A DNA stretch of 64,000 nucleotides from the NCBI RefSeq assembly GCF_050947875.1, contig NC_134571.1, forward strand, positions 231,642,024 to 231,706,023. Direction: 5' to 3'. The stretch is from Dermacentor variabilis. Lineage: Eukaryota > Arthropoda > Arachnida > Ixodida > Ixodidae. The translations under genes were made by a program, and so were the position numbers. Below, piece after piece: positions 27,210 to 37,562 of the stretch; position 1 is the stretch's first letter, and each line of letters starts with the position of its first letter. The notes below the pieces were generated by a model. It was not told the DNA's origin. It ran no database searches and saw nothing but the letters and a program-made list of their open reading frames with translations.

Positions 27210-27261
27210 AGTGGTTTTGCTGCTTAAGTTGTCGGGCGACGTAGAAGAAAATCCTGGACCG
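27210..27261 (+). other. 2A (StopGo) ribosome-skipping motif
   Basis: The codons from 27,238 read D-V-E-E-N-P-G-P. They are preceded by a leucine-rich run ending KLSG, which matches the D(V/I)ExNPGP consensus and the usual upstream helix. Separation would fall between Gly (27,256-27,258) and Pro (27,259-27,261). Such motifs are known at the start of ORF1 in several APE-type non-LTR retrotransposons. Confidence 0.88.
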
Positions 27262-27918
27262 GTAACGGAAGCGATGTTTGCAAATGTAATCCAGAACCAG
27301 AAAGAGATCATGTCGAAACTCACTGAGGTTCAGACAAATCAGGCTAGCTCTGAAACGAGAATGCTTGAAATGCAAAAAACGTCTTCTTGCAATTAAAAAG
27401 AAACTACAAAGCTTTGACGATACTCAGCTCAGGCTTACAAACGTTGAAGCGCTTGTTGACAGGTGGGGTGAAAGCGCGACGAGCCTTGTTAGGCAGGTTG
27501 ATTGTTTGGACAACCGTTCTAGAGGAAATAATTTAATAATTAGAGGCATGCGAGAAGACGCACAGGAGAATGAAGTAGCACTGATCAAGAAAGTCACTGA
27601 AGAAGTTTTGAGAGACATTCTGAAGTTGCAAGTAAGCTGCATTGAAAGAATTCACAGGCTCGGAAATAAAACACCTGGTAGAAGCCGCCCAATTATCTTT
27701 CGGCTAGCGGACTTCGGGGAGAAAGTTAAGATTTTGAGCAATTGTACCAAGCCTAAAGATGCAGAGATAAGGGTTAGCAAAGATTACTCCAAACGTGTAG
27801 TGTAAATTAGGAAGAAACTTTGGGACTCGTGTGCTGAGGAAAGAAGGTCGTAGGGCCAATCTTGTCTGATAAATTGAAGATGAATAATATATTGTATTGA
27901 TGGGATGAGGAGAAAGAG

Positions 27919-30250
27919 TTGAGGTACCAAATTTCGAGGGTAATTGAAACTGGCAACTCACTTCAACAAGGTAAACAGGATGGCTTTAAGATTATAAAGA
28001 TAAATGCGCGGAGCGTAATAAAGAAAACCGATGCATTGGAAGTTGTGGTCTTGGAACATGAACCTGACGTTATTGTCATAATGGAGACATGGTTACATAG
28101 CAATATCAGAGACGCCGAAGTCGTCTGCATCCCCCTCACTGGGTAATCGGAAGGAAAAGTTTGGAATTTTCAATCCGCAGATGATGTGAGTGTCTTAGAC
28201 TATCTCGAAAGCTACTTTCATGCATTTACTTACTTGTATCACTCGATTGTGAGCATGATGATTTGTGGAATTTCTTCTACAGTGTAGTAACTCATTGCAT
28301 GGATAAATTTGCTCCTAAGAAGAACAAAAAGTGCCGAAAGGCAAATCCTTGGATGAACCTAAAAATCATTATGGTAAAAGGAAAAATTAAAATAAATCGG
28401 AAAGCTTCTTCTCAAAACAAGTATACAGATGACGAAACTTCAATTCGAAAACTGAGGCAAGAATTGAAGCGCCTAATTAAGGAGGCGAAAGACCAATTTT
28501 ACATGTAGCATAGAAGAAGTTCCTCTCAGAAGCACCGGCTAAGTTTTGGCGATATGTAAATCCGCCCAATAAGCAGTGCTGTTCTAATCCAGAAATTAAT
28601 GATGCTGAAAGGGCTGATCAATTTAATCTTTTTTTCGTCAGTTTATACAAAGGATGATGATGCAGCGCCTAGCGTATGCGAGTTCTCTGCCCGCCCTCCC
28701 ATTTCGAATATTGAGATAACTGAGGAAGGTGTTCTAAACATTTTGCTGAATATAAACACTAAAAAGAGCCCTGGAGCTGACGATATCCCTAACGAATTCT
28801 TAGTGAGGTATGCTGAATGGGTGTCTAAATTTCTTAGAAAAATGTTTAATTCCTCAGTATTCAATGGTTCTTTCCTTACCGCATGGAAACTAGCGAGAAG
28901 AATACCAGTTCACAAAACCGGGAACACTTCAGACATTGGCAATTACTGACCAATTTCCCTCACAAGTACATGCTCTAAACTTCTGGAACATATCATATCC
29001 AAACAGTTGTCACAATACCTTGAAATGCATAACTTGTTACCCCATGCGCAGCATGGATTCCGTAGAGGGCTATCTACGATCACACAATTAGTTGAATTGG
29101 TTTATGACACTTCACAAACGATAATTTCCCGTGGACAGATGGGCCTCATTTATTTGGATTTTGCCAAAGCATTCGATAAAGTTTCCCACTACAAACTTTT
29201 GCTCAAAATTAATACTGTGTTTAAGAGTCCTAACCTCGCAAATTGGTTTACATCGTACTTACAGTGCCGTCAGCAGTACGTACAAATAAACGCGCGTAGG
29301 TCCGGTCTTCAACCGGTGTTATCTGGAGGTTCTCAGGGAAGTGTCCTAGGACCTCTTCTATTTCTTATTTTCATTAATGGACCTGACACACCCCATTTCT
29401 GTTCCAATGAGACTATTCGCTGACGACTGTGTTGTTTATAATAATATAGAATCTTCCAGTGACGAAATTAAATTGCAATGCAACCTTGATAGCATTATGA
29501 AATGGTGTTCTGACTGGCAAATAGTGATAAATACAACCCAATCAGTAAGCATGTCTATTATAAGAAAGAAGAAGATCCTGCAATTTTCTTATAGTATACA
29601 TGGCAACAAGCTTAAAAAGGTAGAGGAGCACAAATATTTGGGATTATATTTAGAAGTGACCTAAGCTGGAATAGGCATGTAGAGGAAGTAAGACAGTGAA
29701 TAATGCGTTTTGGAGCCTAAGATGAAATTTACACAAAGCAACCTCTGAAGTTAAAAACTTCGCCTATAGAACACTGGTAAGACCAATCATTGAGTACGCG
29801 AAAATTGTCTGGGATGCTTACACAGAGAAAAACCGTAAGAACCTGTACACGATTCAGAGGTTAGCTTCTCGATTTATCTTCAGCAAATATGGTCGACTTC
29901 ACTCCCCTTCAAAACTATGTCAGCTTGCAAATTTTTCCAATTTAGAATTAAGGACTAAGTATGATAGGCTGAAATACCTGTTCCTTATTATCCATAATGA
30001 ATTAAAAATTAATAGGACGAACTATTTTGAAATTTATAATAATGAATTTTCCAGACATCGCCACAGCTTGTGTATTCCCCCTCCTGTAACACGTAATGAC
30101 ACATTTAAATATAGCTTCTTTCCCAGAACGATAAAAGAGTGGAGCATGCTTCCCGATTTCGTAGTTCAGTCTTCCTCTTTAAATAATTTTCTGAGCAATT
30201 TGCATGCCGTTATTTATTCCGAGAGCGCGGTGCGTTATATGACTTCCTGA
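27919..30250 (+). pseudogene. L2/CR1-like LINE ORF2 (endonuclease remnant and RT)
   Basis: The endonuclease survives only as its first strand region (KINARS...EPDVIVIMETWL, 27,960-28,110). About 150 residues up to DYLESYF near 28,190 are missing. The RT follows: KKSPGADDIPNEF, then NY-stop-PISLTS (TGA at 28,947 in place of the Arg codon of NYRPISL), GFRRGLST, YLDFAKAFDKV (motif A), GGSQGSVLGPLLF (motif B), a frameshift near 29,375, then LFADDCVVY (motif C) and KYLGL. Another shift near 29,660 leads into the C-terminal region, ending in the family signature KYSFFPRTIKEWSMLP (30,105-30,155). There are multiple nonsense and frameshift lesions plus a large endonuclease deletion, so it is inactive. 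Confidence 0.88.
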
Positions 30251-30515
30251 ATTATCTTTTATGGTTTTGTTATTATCTGTGTATGTTGTTCTTATTTTAC
30301 ATGCCTCAAGATACATTGATTGTTTTTTTTCTGCTTGCTCTATTACAATGTGTATGCAATGCAATTTCTTTTCTGTATATTGCATTCAGATGCATTGTAC
30401 GCCCTCCCTGAATCAGATGTGTTGACATTGCTTGTTTTATTATTTTTTCTCCACTCCTGTAGTGGCCCCAAAGAAAGGGCTGACAGTATAAATAAATAAA
30501 GAAAAAAAAATAAAG
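30251..30515 (+). other. LINE 3' UTR and A-rich tail
   Basis: Non-coding, T-rich. It ends AGAAAGGGCTGACAGTATA followed by AATAAATAAAG and an A run, up to the satellite junction at 30,516. The AATAAA words could serve as the polyadenylation signal. Confidence 0.7.
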
Positions 30516-31064
30516 TATGCACCGTGTGTCTAGGGTTTATGTTTTAAAGAGCGGCCCGCAGGAGCGCGCATAAACACGAGTAGCTGAACAATCAGTGATA
30601 TGCAGCGCCTGCGCAGCCAGGAAAACTTTCGATCATTCCAAGCAAAAACCGGAGCTGCTGGCATCACCAATTTTACTGCAGAAAGCATTGCTGCAATCGG
30701 TTGTGCGCTACCTGTACCACCACGGCCTACGAATAGTCGTATGCACCGTGTGTCTACGGTTCATGTTTTGCAGAACAGCCCACAGGGCCACGCATAAACA
30801 GGAGTCGATGAACAGCCAGTGATGTTGTGCAGCGGATGTGCTGCAGCAAGGAAAACTTTCGACCATTCCAAGCAAAAACCAGAGCTGCTGGTATCACCTG
30901 TTTCACTCCAAAAGAGAAGAGTTGCAATCGGTCGTGCGCTAGCTGTGCCACCCACGGCTTACGAACAGTCAGATGCACCGTGTGTCTATGGTTTATGTTT
31001 TGCAGAACAGCCTGCAGGGCCACGCATAAACACGAGTCAATGAACAAACAGTCAGTATTGTAGT
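30516..31064. repeat. Last decayed satellite monomers beyond the insertion
   Basis: About 2.4 monomers of the degenerate type seen at 24,500-25,398 (ACCGTGTGTCTAGGG, CATAAACACGAG, GCAGCCAGGAAAAC), in the same orientation and phase. They end at GTCAGTATTGTAGTGC, where the RTE copy begins. Confidence 0.85.
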
Positions 31065-32975
31065 GCGCAATGGAAGTCGGTGGTAACTCCGTTAGGCAGG
31101 ATACCAGTAAACTATCGCAGGAGACGAAAGATCTGATCAAGAAACGCCAATGTATGAAAGCCTCTAACCCTACAGCTAGAATAGAACTGGCAGAACTTTC
31201 GAAGTTAATCAACAAGCGTAAGACAGCAGACATAAGGAAGTATAATATGGATAGAATTGAACATGCTCTCAGGAACGGAGGAAGCCTAAAAACAGTGAAG
31301 AAGAAACTAGGAATTGGCAAGAATCGGATGTATGCGTTAAGAGACAAAGCCGGCAATATCATTACTAATATGGATGAGATAGTTCAAGTGGCTGAAGAGT
31401 TCTATAGAGATTTATACAGTACCTGTGGCACCGACGACGATAATGGAAGAGAAAATAGTCTAGAGGAATTCGAAATCCCACAGGTAACGCCGGAAGAAGT
31501 AAAGAAAGCCTTGGGAGATATGCAAAGGGGGAAGGCAGCTGGGGAGGATCAGGTAACAGCAGATTTGTTGAAGGATGGTGGGCAGATTGTTCTAGAGAAA
31601 CTGGCTACCCTGTATACGCAATGCCTCATGACGTCGAGCGTACCGGAATCTTGGAAAAACGCTAACATAATCCTAATCCATAAGAAAGGGGATGCCAAAG
31701 ACTTTAAAAATTATAGACCGATCAGCTTACTGTCCGTTGCCTACAAACTATTTACTAAGGTGATCGCAAATAGAATCAGGTACACCTTAGATTTCTGCCA
31801 AGCAAAAGAGCAGGCAGGATTCCGTAAAGGCTACTCAACAATAGATCATATTCACACTATCAATCAGGTGATAGAGAAATGTGCGGAATATAACCAACCC
31901 TTATATATAGCTTTCATTGATTACGAGAAAGCATTTGATTCTGTCGAAACCTCAGCAGTCATGGAGGCATTACGGAATCAGGGTGTAGACGAGCCCTATG
32001 TAAAAATACTGAAAGATATCTATAGCGGCTCCACAGCCACCATACTCCTCCATAAAGAAAGCAACAAAATCCCAATAAAGAAAGGCGTCAGGCAGGGACA
32101 TACGATCTCTTCAGTGCTATTCACAGCGTGCTTACAGGAGGTATTCAGAGACCTGGATTGGGAAGAATTGGGGATAAGAGTTAAGGAGAATACCTTAGTA
32201 ACTTGCGATTCGCTGATGATATTGCCTTGCTTAGTAACTCAGGCGACCAACTGCAATGCATGCTCACTGACCTGGAGAGGCAAAGACGAAGGGTGGGTCT
32301 AAAAATTATTCTGCAGGAAACTAAAGTAATATTTAACAGTCTCGGAAGAGAACAGCAGTTTACGATAGGTAGGGAGGCACTGGAAGTGGCAAGGGAATAC
32401 ATCTACTTAGGACAGGTAGTGACGGCGGATCCGGATCATGAGGCTGAAATAATCATAAGAATAAGAATGGGCCTGGGTGCGTTTGGCAGGCATTCTCAGA
32501 TCATGAACAGCAGGTTGCCGTTATCTCTCAAGAGGAAAGTATATAACAGCTGTGTCTTACCAGTACTCACGTACGGGGCAGAAACCTGGAGACTTACGAA
32601 AAGGGTTCTACTAAAATTGAGAACGACGCAACGAGCTATGGAAAGAAGAATGTTGGGTGTAACGTTAAGGGATAAGAAAAGAGCAGATTTAGTGAGGGAA
32701 CAAACGCGAGTTATTGATATCTTAGTTGAAATCAAGAAAAGAAAAAGGAATGGGCATGGGCAGGACATGTAATGAGGAGGGAAGATAACCGATGGTCATT
32801 AAGGGTTACGGACTGGATTCCAATGAAAGGGAAGCGTAGCAGAGGGCGGCAGAAAGTTAGGTGGGCGGATGAGATTAAGATGTTTGCAGGGACAACATGG
32901 CCACAATTAGTACATGACCGGGGCAGTTGGAGAAGTATGGGAGAGGCCTTTGCCCTGCAGTGGACGTAACCAGGC

Positions 32976-33007
<32 letters not shown>
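31065..33007 (+). mobile_element. 5'-truncated RTE-type LINE, copy 1 (dead)
   Basis: RT coding from 31,070 (MEVGGNSVRQ) shows the RTE pattern: HKKGDAKDFKNYRPISLLSV, AGFRKGYSTIDHI, AFIDYEKAFDSV and KKGVRQGHTIS. Frameshifts near 32,190 and 32,745 break it; the pieces continue at 32,203 (FADDIALLSN, YLGQVV) and 32,772, ending FALQWT at 32,969. The usual RQGDTISP reads RQGHTISS here. The endonuclease is missing, because the copy starts just upstream of the Met in a sequence that is ECAMEVGG in copy 2. After the stop there are only about 6 bases before a GAT repeat (32,976-33,007) that forms the 3' end. The 5' junction shares GTGC with the satellite. Confidence 0.92.
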
Positions 33008-33010
<3 letters not shown>

Positions 33011-33172
33011 AGTAGGCGGCTGATCTCTGCTACCTACATCGTATGCCCTTTCCTGTATAGGCCTTAATAGGCTTGCAGTATTGAATAAATAATATAAACA
33101 GAATAAATTAATTATGTGGTAAATTCCCGGCCCCAGACACTCAATGTCTCTCAAGGTAAGCCAAAAAAATCT
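33008..33172. other. No gene seen
   Basis: A short A/T-rich stretch with two AATAAA-like words near 33,085-33,110. No satellite or coding similarity was noticed. Confidence 0.6.
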
Positions 33173-33580
33173 CTAAAACATTGGTAGCAGCGTTATAGCT
33201 ACCGCTTTGGTTTCTGTTGTTGGCAAAGCCACCGTATTAGCGTATCGTGTAGCAATATCCACCATTGTGAGAATATACTTGTTCCCTATTTCAGAACAAG
33301 GCTTCAACGGCCCCATAATATTGACTCCGGCCTTCTCCAATGCGGTTTCAATAATAAGCATGTCCATGGTGTCCATGGAACAAGGTGTTTTGGGATGGTT
33401 CTTCGACATATATCGCACGACTTGACAAATCACTTTGTCTTCACTGATACCTGGCCAGTAGAACTCGGCATTCACTTTGTCTATAGTCCTTCTAGTTCCC
33501 TGAAGACCCGCAAGGAGACCTTCATGTCCTAGCTTGAGAACTGGCAATATATACGGTCTCGGTACTACGAGCTGTCTCAC
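33173..33580 (-). pseudogene. Ty3/gypsy integrase fragment
   Basis: The minus-strand frame begins with the zinc-binding (H2C2) region VLKLGHEGLLAGLQGTRRT...FYWPGISEDK. The CxxC half is degraded: RYMSKNHPKT stands where SCDxCQRT is expected. The core then starts (GVNIMGPLKP, GNKYILTMVDIATRYANTVALP) with the first catalytic Asp in MVDIATRY. It ends before the second catalytic residue. It resembles integrases of the SCAN-gag gypsy type, the same type as the gag at 37,860-38,690, so those two may be ends of one older element. The stretch 33,581-33,820 next to it has no assignable domain. Confidence 0.85.
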
Positions 33581-33879
33581 TCCTTTTCCTCATGGAAATT
33601 TGTGTTTTCAGTAGAGTATCTTTTTTCGACTATAATTTCGATCTCATGGCCAGCACGCGAGGGAAGCCATTTTACCAATGCGTCAAAGCACTTTCGAAGC
33701 GTACCATCTTGCCTCTAGTCTTTAATAAACTTTTACCGGTCTGGTACACTCATATTTCTCAAAGGGAAAGCAAGTGGCTCATTGATTCTATCCGGCTGTT
33801 TTATGTAGGCCACTTGAGAAGACTAAGGATGCATACAGGTTTCGCTTGGCTCGCGGTCTTCATTTTCAAACTGAAGAGG

Positions 33880-35160
33880 TTCTTGTGCATCCACCCTTTT
33901 CCTGACAGACAGTTCTGACAGTTGCTGACAGACAGGCAGTTGGCGTCCTCGTGCAGACGTCCATTTAGAGTTCACAACAAATGAAAATCCCTGGAGCCGC
34001 GAAGCCCAGCGATGAAGCCGTCCCGTGCCGTCTCGGAGGGAAGACAGCCAGCAGAGGGCGTGGTGGTCTGTAACGACCGAAAACGTGCGGCCGTACAAAT
34101 ATGGCCGGAACTTGGCGACAGCACGAACTAAAGTCAAGCACTCCCGCTCGGTGATGGAGTCATTTTTCTCAGCAGGCGGCTAGCGTAAGCTATCACGCAC
34201 TCGGTACCATTCTGGCGTCAATGTGGACTTCGGTCAATGCAGATGGATCAAAGTGGGCAAGTATGGGAGGGGTGGTAGAAAACCTGATGAGAGCGGCGAA
34301 CGCGTGAGCTTGCCCGGGGTCCCATGAGAAGGGCATGTTCATAAGAAGGTCTGTCAAAGGCCGAGCAACGTTGGCGGAGTTCTTGTTGAAACGGCCAAAG
34401 TAAGAACATAGGCCGACGAGGCAGCGCACGTCAGAAGCAGAACGTGGCACAGTGAAATTTCGAACGGCGCGAACTCTTTCCAGATCTGGTTGGAAACCGG
34501 ATGCGTCAACGAGGTGCCCCAACACGGTAATCGGACGGCGCCCGAATTGACACTTCGCGGAGTTCAGCTGGAGGCCGGCTTTTCGGAAGACCGCAAGAAT
34601 GGCAGCGAGTCGGTTAAGGTGGCTGCCGAACGTGGGAGAAAAAGCAATGACGTTGTGAGGGTAATAGAGACAGATGGCTCATTTGTAGCCTCGACGAAGG
34701 GAGTACATCATGCTTTCAAATGTCTCAGGAGCATTGCATAAGCCAAAGGGCATGACTGTGAACAGATATAAGCCATCCGGCGTGATGTAGGCCGTCTTCT
34801 CGCGTTTCATGTCATCAACTGATATCTGCCAGTAGCAGGATCGAAGTTCAATGAAAGAGAAGTACTTAGCTCCGTGCAAGCAGCCTTAGGCGTCATATAT
34901 GCGTGGTAGTGCGTAGGCGTATTTTCAGGTGATCCTGTTTAAATGGCGATAATCGACGCAAAAACGTCAAGTACCATCTTTTTTTTCACAAGGAAGGACA
35001 GGCGAAGCCCAAGGGCTGGCTGATGGTTCGATGACCCCTTTGCGGATTTTGTCCACTTCTGTTTGGATGACTCGACGTTCAGCATGCGATGCACGATAGG
35101 GATGCCGACGAATAGGATTCGTGTCTCTAGTGTTGATACGATGGTGAACAACAGATGTTT
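33880..35160 (-). pseudogene. Gypsy RT and RNase H
   Basis: RT entry region at 35,160-34,950 (in pieces: TRDTNPIRRHPYRAS, then VLLVKKKD-like). Palm at 34,879-34,679 with YWQISVDD, KTAYITPDGLY and FTVMPFGLCNAPETFE. The expected YxDD strand is lost between 34,680 and 34,525. The connection at 34,525-34,193 has LGHLVDASGFQPD, VRCLVGLCSYF and ARPLTDLL. RNase H at 34,137-33,900 has [20 protein letters not shown] and [13 protein letters not shown]. It breaks off soon after. The blocks lie in different frames, so this is a relic. Confidence 0.87.
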
Positions 35161-35169
35161 GTCCTAAAG

Positions 35170-36693
35170 GCTTGTCGCCAAAATGAAAGATGTGAAGGTA
35201 CGATTCGAGGAGGCACAGGCCTGCGCAGAGCTGAGGTCAGGTGAAATCATCTTCGCGAAGTCATCTGTTAGGGAAGCAGGGCTGTGAGTGATTAAGTGCT
35301 AAGTAACCGCTCTCGTCATTCAGAATTTCAATGTCAAATTCGGAAGTATTAGAAACGCTGGCCAAGAACATGCCGGCTGGAACTATTTGAGGGCACAGGC
35401 TGAAATTTAGAAGCGGTAGAACGACGTCGTTATTAGTGACTGTGACCAGCGCATGTAGAACAGCAAAGTTCCGGTGCAAAAGCACGTCAATGATGGGGCA
35501 AAGCACATATTGACCATCAGGAACCTGCGGCTGGGCGGTCAAAGTGACGTAAGTAACTGCCGCTGGTGACCGACGCACATCGTGAAGCGAGCACAAGTGC
35601 GCTGGGGCGGTGCTCGGAGCATCGGCGAGTTGAGGCAGCTATAACTGAAGAACGCCGGTCGCGCAGTCGATGAGAGCAGAATGAATGGATAAAAAGTCCA
35701 AGCCAAGGATAACGTCGTGAGGGGAGTTGTCAATCACAGCAAAGAGAACTGAAGTAGGGCGGCCGGCTACATTTAACCGCGCAGTACATTTTCCAAGAAT
35801 AACCAGCACGCCACCGTCAGCGACACGAAGCACTCGGGCAGCTGCTGGGGTGAGGACCTCCTTTAAACGCCTACGTAGGCTAGCACTCATCACAGATGCG
35901 TAGGCTCCAGTGTCGGCGAGTGCTTGGACAGGTACGCCGTTTCTCTTAACGTCAATTACACTTCTCCTTGTGGGTGCAGACAGAGGATTTGCTGCAGTAG
36001 TAGGGAATGCGGCACCACTTCCGAGGGCTGCATTTGTTATTTTTCTGGAAGAGTGCGGCCGAAAGCCAAAGGGGACGAAAGGAGGCTGCGGCGAACGGGA
36101 AGATGGGCGACGCGTTTGCGGTGACCGAGACTGGTGTGCGCGCGGCGATGGTGAGCGACTGTACCACGTGTTCCTAGCAGAGTTGTCGGCGCTGTTAGAC
36201 TCGGCGGTTGGAGAAACATTGCGGGCATTTCCATTAAAACGGCTTAGGTTGGCCGGCGTGTGAGGTCTTGAGAGCCACGAGTTGCGACAGTATCTGGGGA
36301 CAGGACCAATGAGGTGACAGGTGAAACACATAGGCTGGTCGTCCACAGTTTTCCACTCAGTCGGGTTACGATCGTCGAGAATCGCCGAAAGCTGCGAGAA
36401 TCGTTGGCGTGGAGCGAAAATAGTAGCAGGGCTTTGTTGGCTCTGGGGTTGGTGACAGCACAGACAGAATGTAGGCCAATGTTCCTGTCGAACGATGGCT
36501 TGCACGAGGGGAAATGAAAAAGGGGTATCATCAGGGCTACGTGAAGAGAAAGCTGCGCGCGCCATCGCGTCCAGTTCACGTTGAATGGCTCGCACCACGT
36601 CCTCTGATGCTGCTGTGCGGGCTGATCTTCACACGTCGACGTTGAGGCAGTATTGGGAAGTGTGGTGAATGGTTGCAGGACGCGTCGGCTTTC
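35170..36693 (-). pseudogene. Gypsy gag C-terminus, protease and linker domain
   Basis: The long minus-strand frame 36,598-35,639 holds a knuckle-like CFTCHLIGPVPRYC, in which the usual Gly-His is replaced by Gly-Pro. An Arg/Ser-rich stretch follows, then an aspartic protease with LADTGAYASVM (active-site DTGA) and DVILGLDFLSIHSALIDC. The next block at 35,596-35,261 (YVTLTAQPQVPDGQYVLCP, NNDVVLPLLNFS, AGMFLASVS) is the conserved linker between protease and RT in this gypsy type. A frameshift near 35,600-35,640 separates the two. Confidence 0.85.
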
Positions 36694-36707
36694 GGCCTGC
36701 TCGAATT
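36694..36707. repeat. Target-site duplication, left copy
   Basis: The 14-bp GGCCTGCTCGAATT is repeated exactly at 36,922-36,935 and flanks the SINE. Confidence 0.9.
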
Positions 36708-36921
36708 AAATTAAATTATGGGGTTTAACGCGTAAAAACCACTTTCTCATTATGAGGCACGCCGTAGTGGAGGACTCCGGAAATTTCCACCACCTGGGGT
36801 TCTTTAACGGGCACCTAAATCCAAGTTAACGGGTATTTTCGCATTTCGCCCCCATCGAAATGCGGGCGCCGTGGCCGGGATTCGATCCCGCGAACTCGTG
36901 TTCAGCAGCCCAACACCACAG
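36708..36921 (-). mobile_element. tRNA-derived SINE inserted in gypsy gag
   Basis: On the minus strand it starts CTGTGGTGTTGGGCTGCTG and has a clear B box, GGGATCGAATCCC (about 36,878-36,890). The body reads CATTTCGATGGGGGCGAAATG and GGAGTCCTCCACTACGG, and it ends in a short A/T-rich tail. The A-box end is cut off by about 18 bp relative to the copy at 39,427. The type resembles the tRNA-like tick SINEs; the family name was not verified. It interrupts gag, which continues in the same sense on both sides. Confidence 0.92.
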
Positions 36922-36935
36922 GGCCTGCTCGAATT
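36922..36935. repeat. Target-site duplication, right copy
   Basis: Exact 14-bp match to 36,694-36,707. Confidence 0.9.
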
Positions 36936-37560
36936 GTCGGCGCTCTGAGATGATAGCATTAACTGTAGAGCAGCTTTTGCAGATGAGCAGATTAAATGTG
37001 TTGTCAGCAATTCCCTTGAGCACATGCCCTACCTTCTCAGATTCTGCCATGTCGTGATCGGCTTTACGACAAAGCGCGAGCACGTCCTGGATATACGAAA
37101 CAGAGAACTCCGTGGGGGATTGGGCACGGGAGGCCAGTTCCTGCTTTGCGGCAATTTTATGGCCGGCTAGTTTGCCAAACAACTGTGTTAACTTCTCTTT
37201 GCATTGGTCCCAGCTGGTCAACTCCTGTTCATGGTTTTCGAACCACACCTTTGCCGTGCATCTTAGGTAGAACAACAGGTTAGCTAGCCTAAGCGTAGGG
37301 TTTCATGTGTTGATTCCACTCACACCTTCGTATATAGCAGCCCATTCTTTAACGTCCGCGCCATCAGTCCCGCAGAAAGTTCCGGGATCCTTGGGTTGAA
37401 CAACCACAACCGAAGGGGACAGCGACGTAGCGTGCGATAGTGACGTTGGAAGCGGCAACGGCGTTGATCCTGAGTGCTCACCGTCATTCATGGTGAGAAC
37501 GGTATGCGACATCCACTGCAGAGTTCCGTTTCCAGCCGTGGTTCCCAGCACCTCCACCAA
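36936..37560 (-). pseudogene. Gypsy gag N-terminal half
   Basis: The first block, 37,560-37,303, starts right after the primer-binding site and contains FCGTDGADVKEWAAIYEGV. The second block (37,275-36,936) has FYLRCTAKVWFENHEQELT, KLTQLFGKLAGHK and AESEKVGHVLKGIADNTFN, matching the Retrotrans_gag fold. A frameshift with a stop near 37,280-37,300 separates the two, and the SINE interrupts the end. Confidence 0.88.
37544..37559 (-). promoter_or_regulatory. Retrotransposon primer-binding site
   Basis: On the minus strand, three bases after the LTR end, TGGTGGAGGTGCTGGG. Its complement ends in CCA, as expected for pairing with a tRNA 3' end. A near-identical site is at 58,931 (TGGTGGAAGGTGCTGG). 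Confidence 0.8.
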
Positions 37561-37562
37561 TA

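Larger units (their letters stand above)
27022..27805 (+). pseudogene. L2/CR1-like LINE ORF1 with N-terminal 2A peptide
   Basis: A start at 27,022 (MSPYQLAQ...) gives a frame of about 80 residues ending in a hydrophobic run and GDVEENPGP, a 2A StopGo motif. It continues in the same frame to a stop near 27,396. A one-base frameshift at about 27,370-27,395 moves the rest into the next frame to 27,805. The downstream part has a heptad-like coiled-coil stretch followed by NNLIIRGMRE, IERIHRLGNK and VSKDYSKR, a pattern typical of ORF1 nucleic-acid-binding proteins of L2/CR1-type LINEs. In the intact element the 2A would release the first 80 residues from the chaperone-like part during translation. 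The gene is dead because of the frameshift. Confidence 0.75.
25399..30515 (+). mobile_element. Composite insertion (Penelope-like + L2/CR1-like LINE) inside one satellite monomer
   Basis: The satellite stops after CGAATAGT at 25,398 and resumes at 30,516 with TATGCACCGTGTGTC, which is the sequence expected next in the monomer (compare CGAATAGTCGTATGCACC at 30,730). Everything between is foreign. A Penelope-like element lies at about 25,460-26,980 and an L2/CR1-like LINE at about 26,980-30,515, both on the plus strand. No clear target-site duplication is visible beyond AGT. It may be one chimeric insertion or two successive ones; the leader sequence present at the front of both parts favours a linked origin. 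Confidence 0.8.

Noticed and set aside
33592..33918. Plus-strand 108-codon frame
   Set aside because: It lies antisense to gypsy remains, has no motif and is probably a shadow.
35910..36263. Plus-strand frames opposite gag/protease
   Set aside because: They are antisense shadows of the minus-strand frame that has clear protease motifs.
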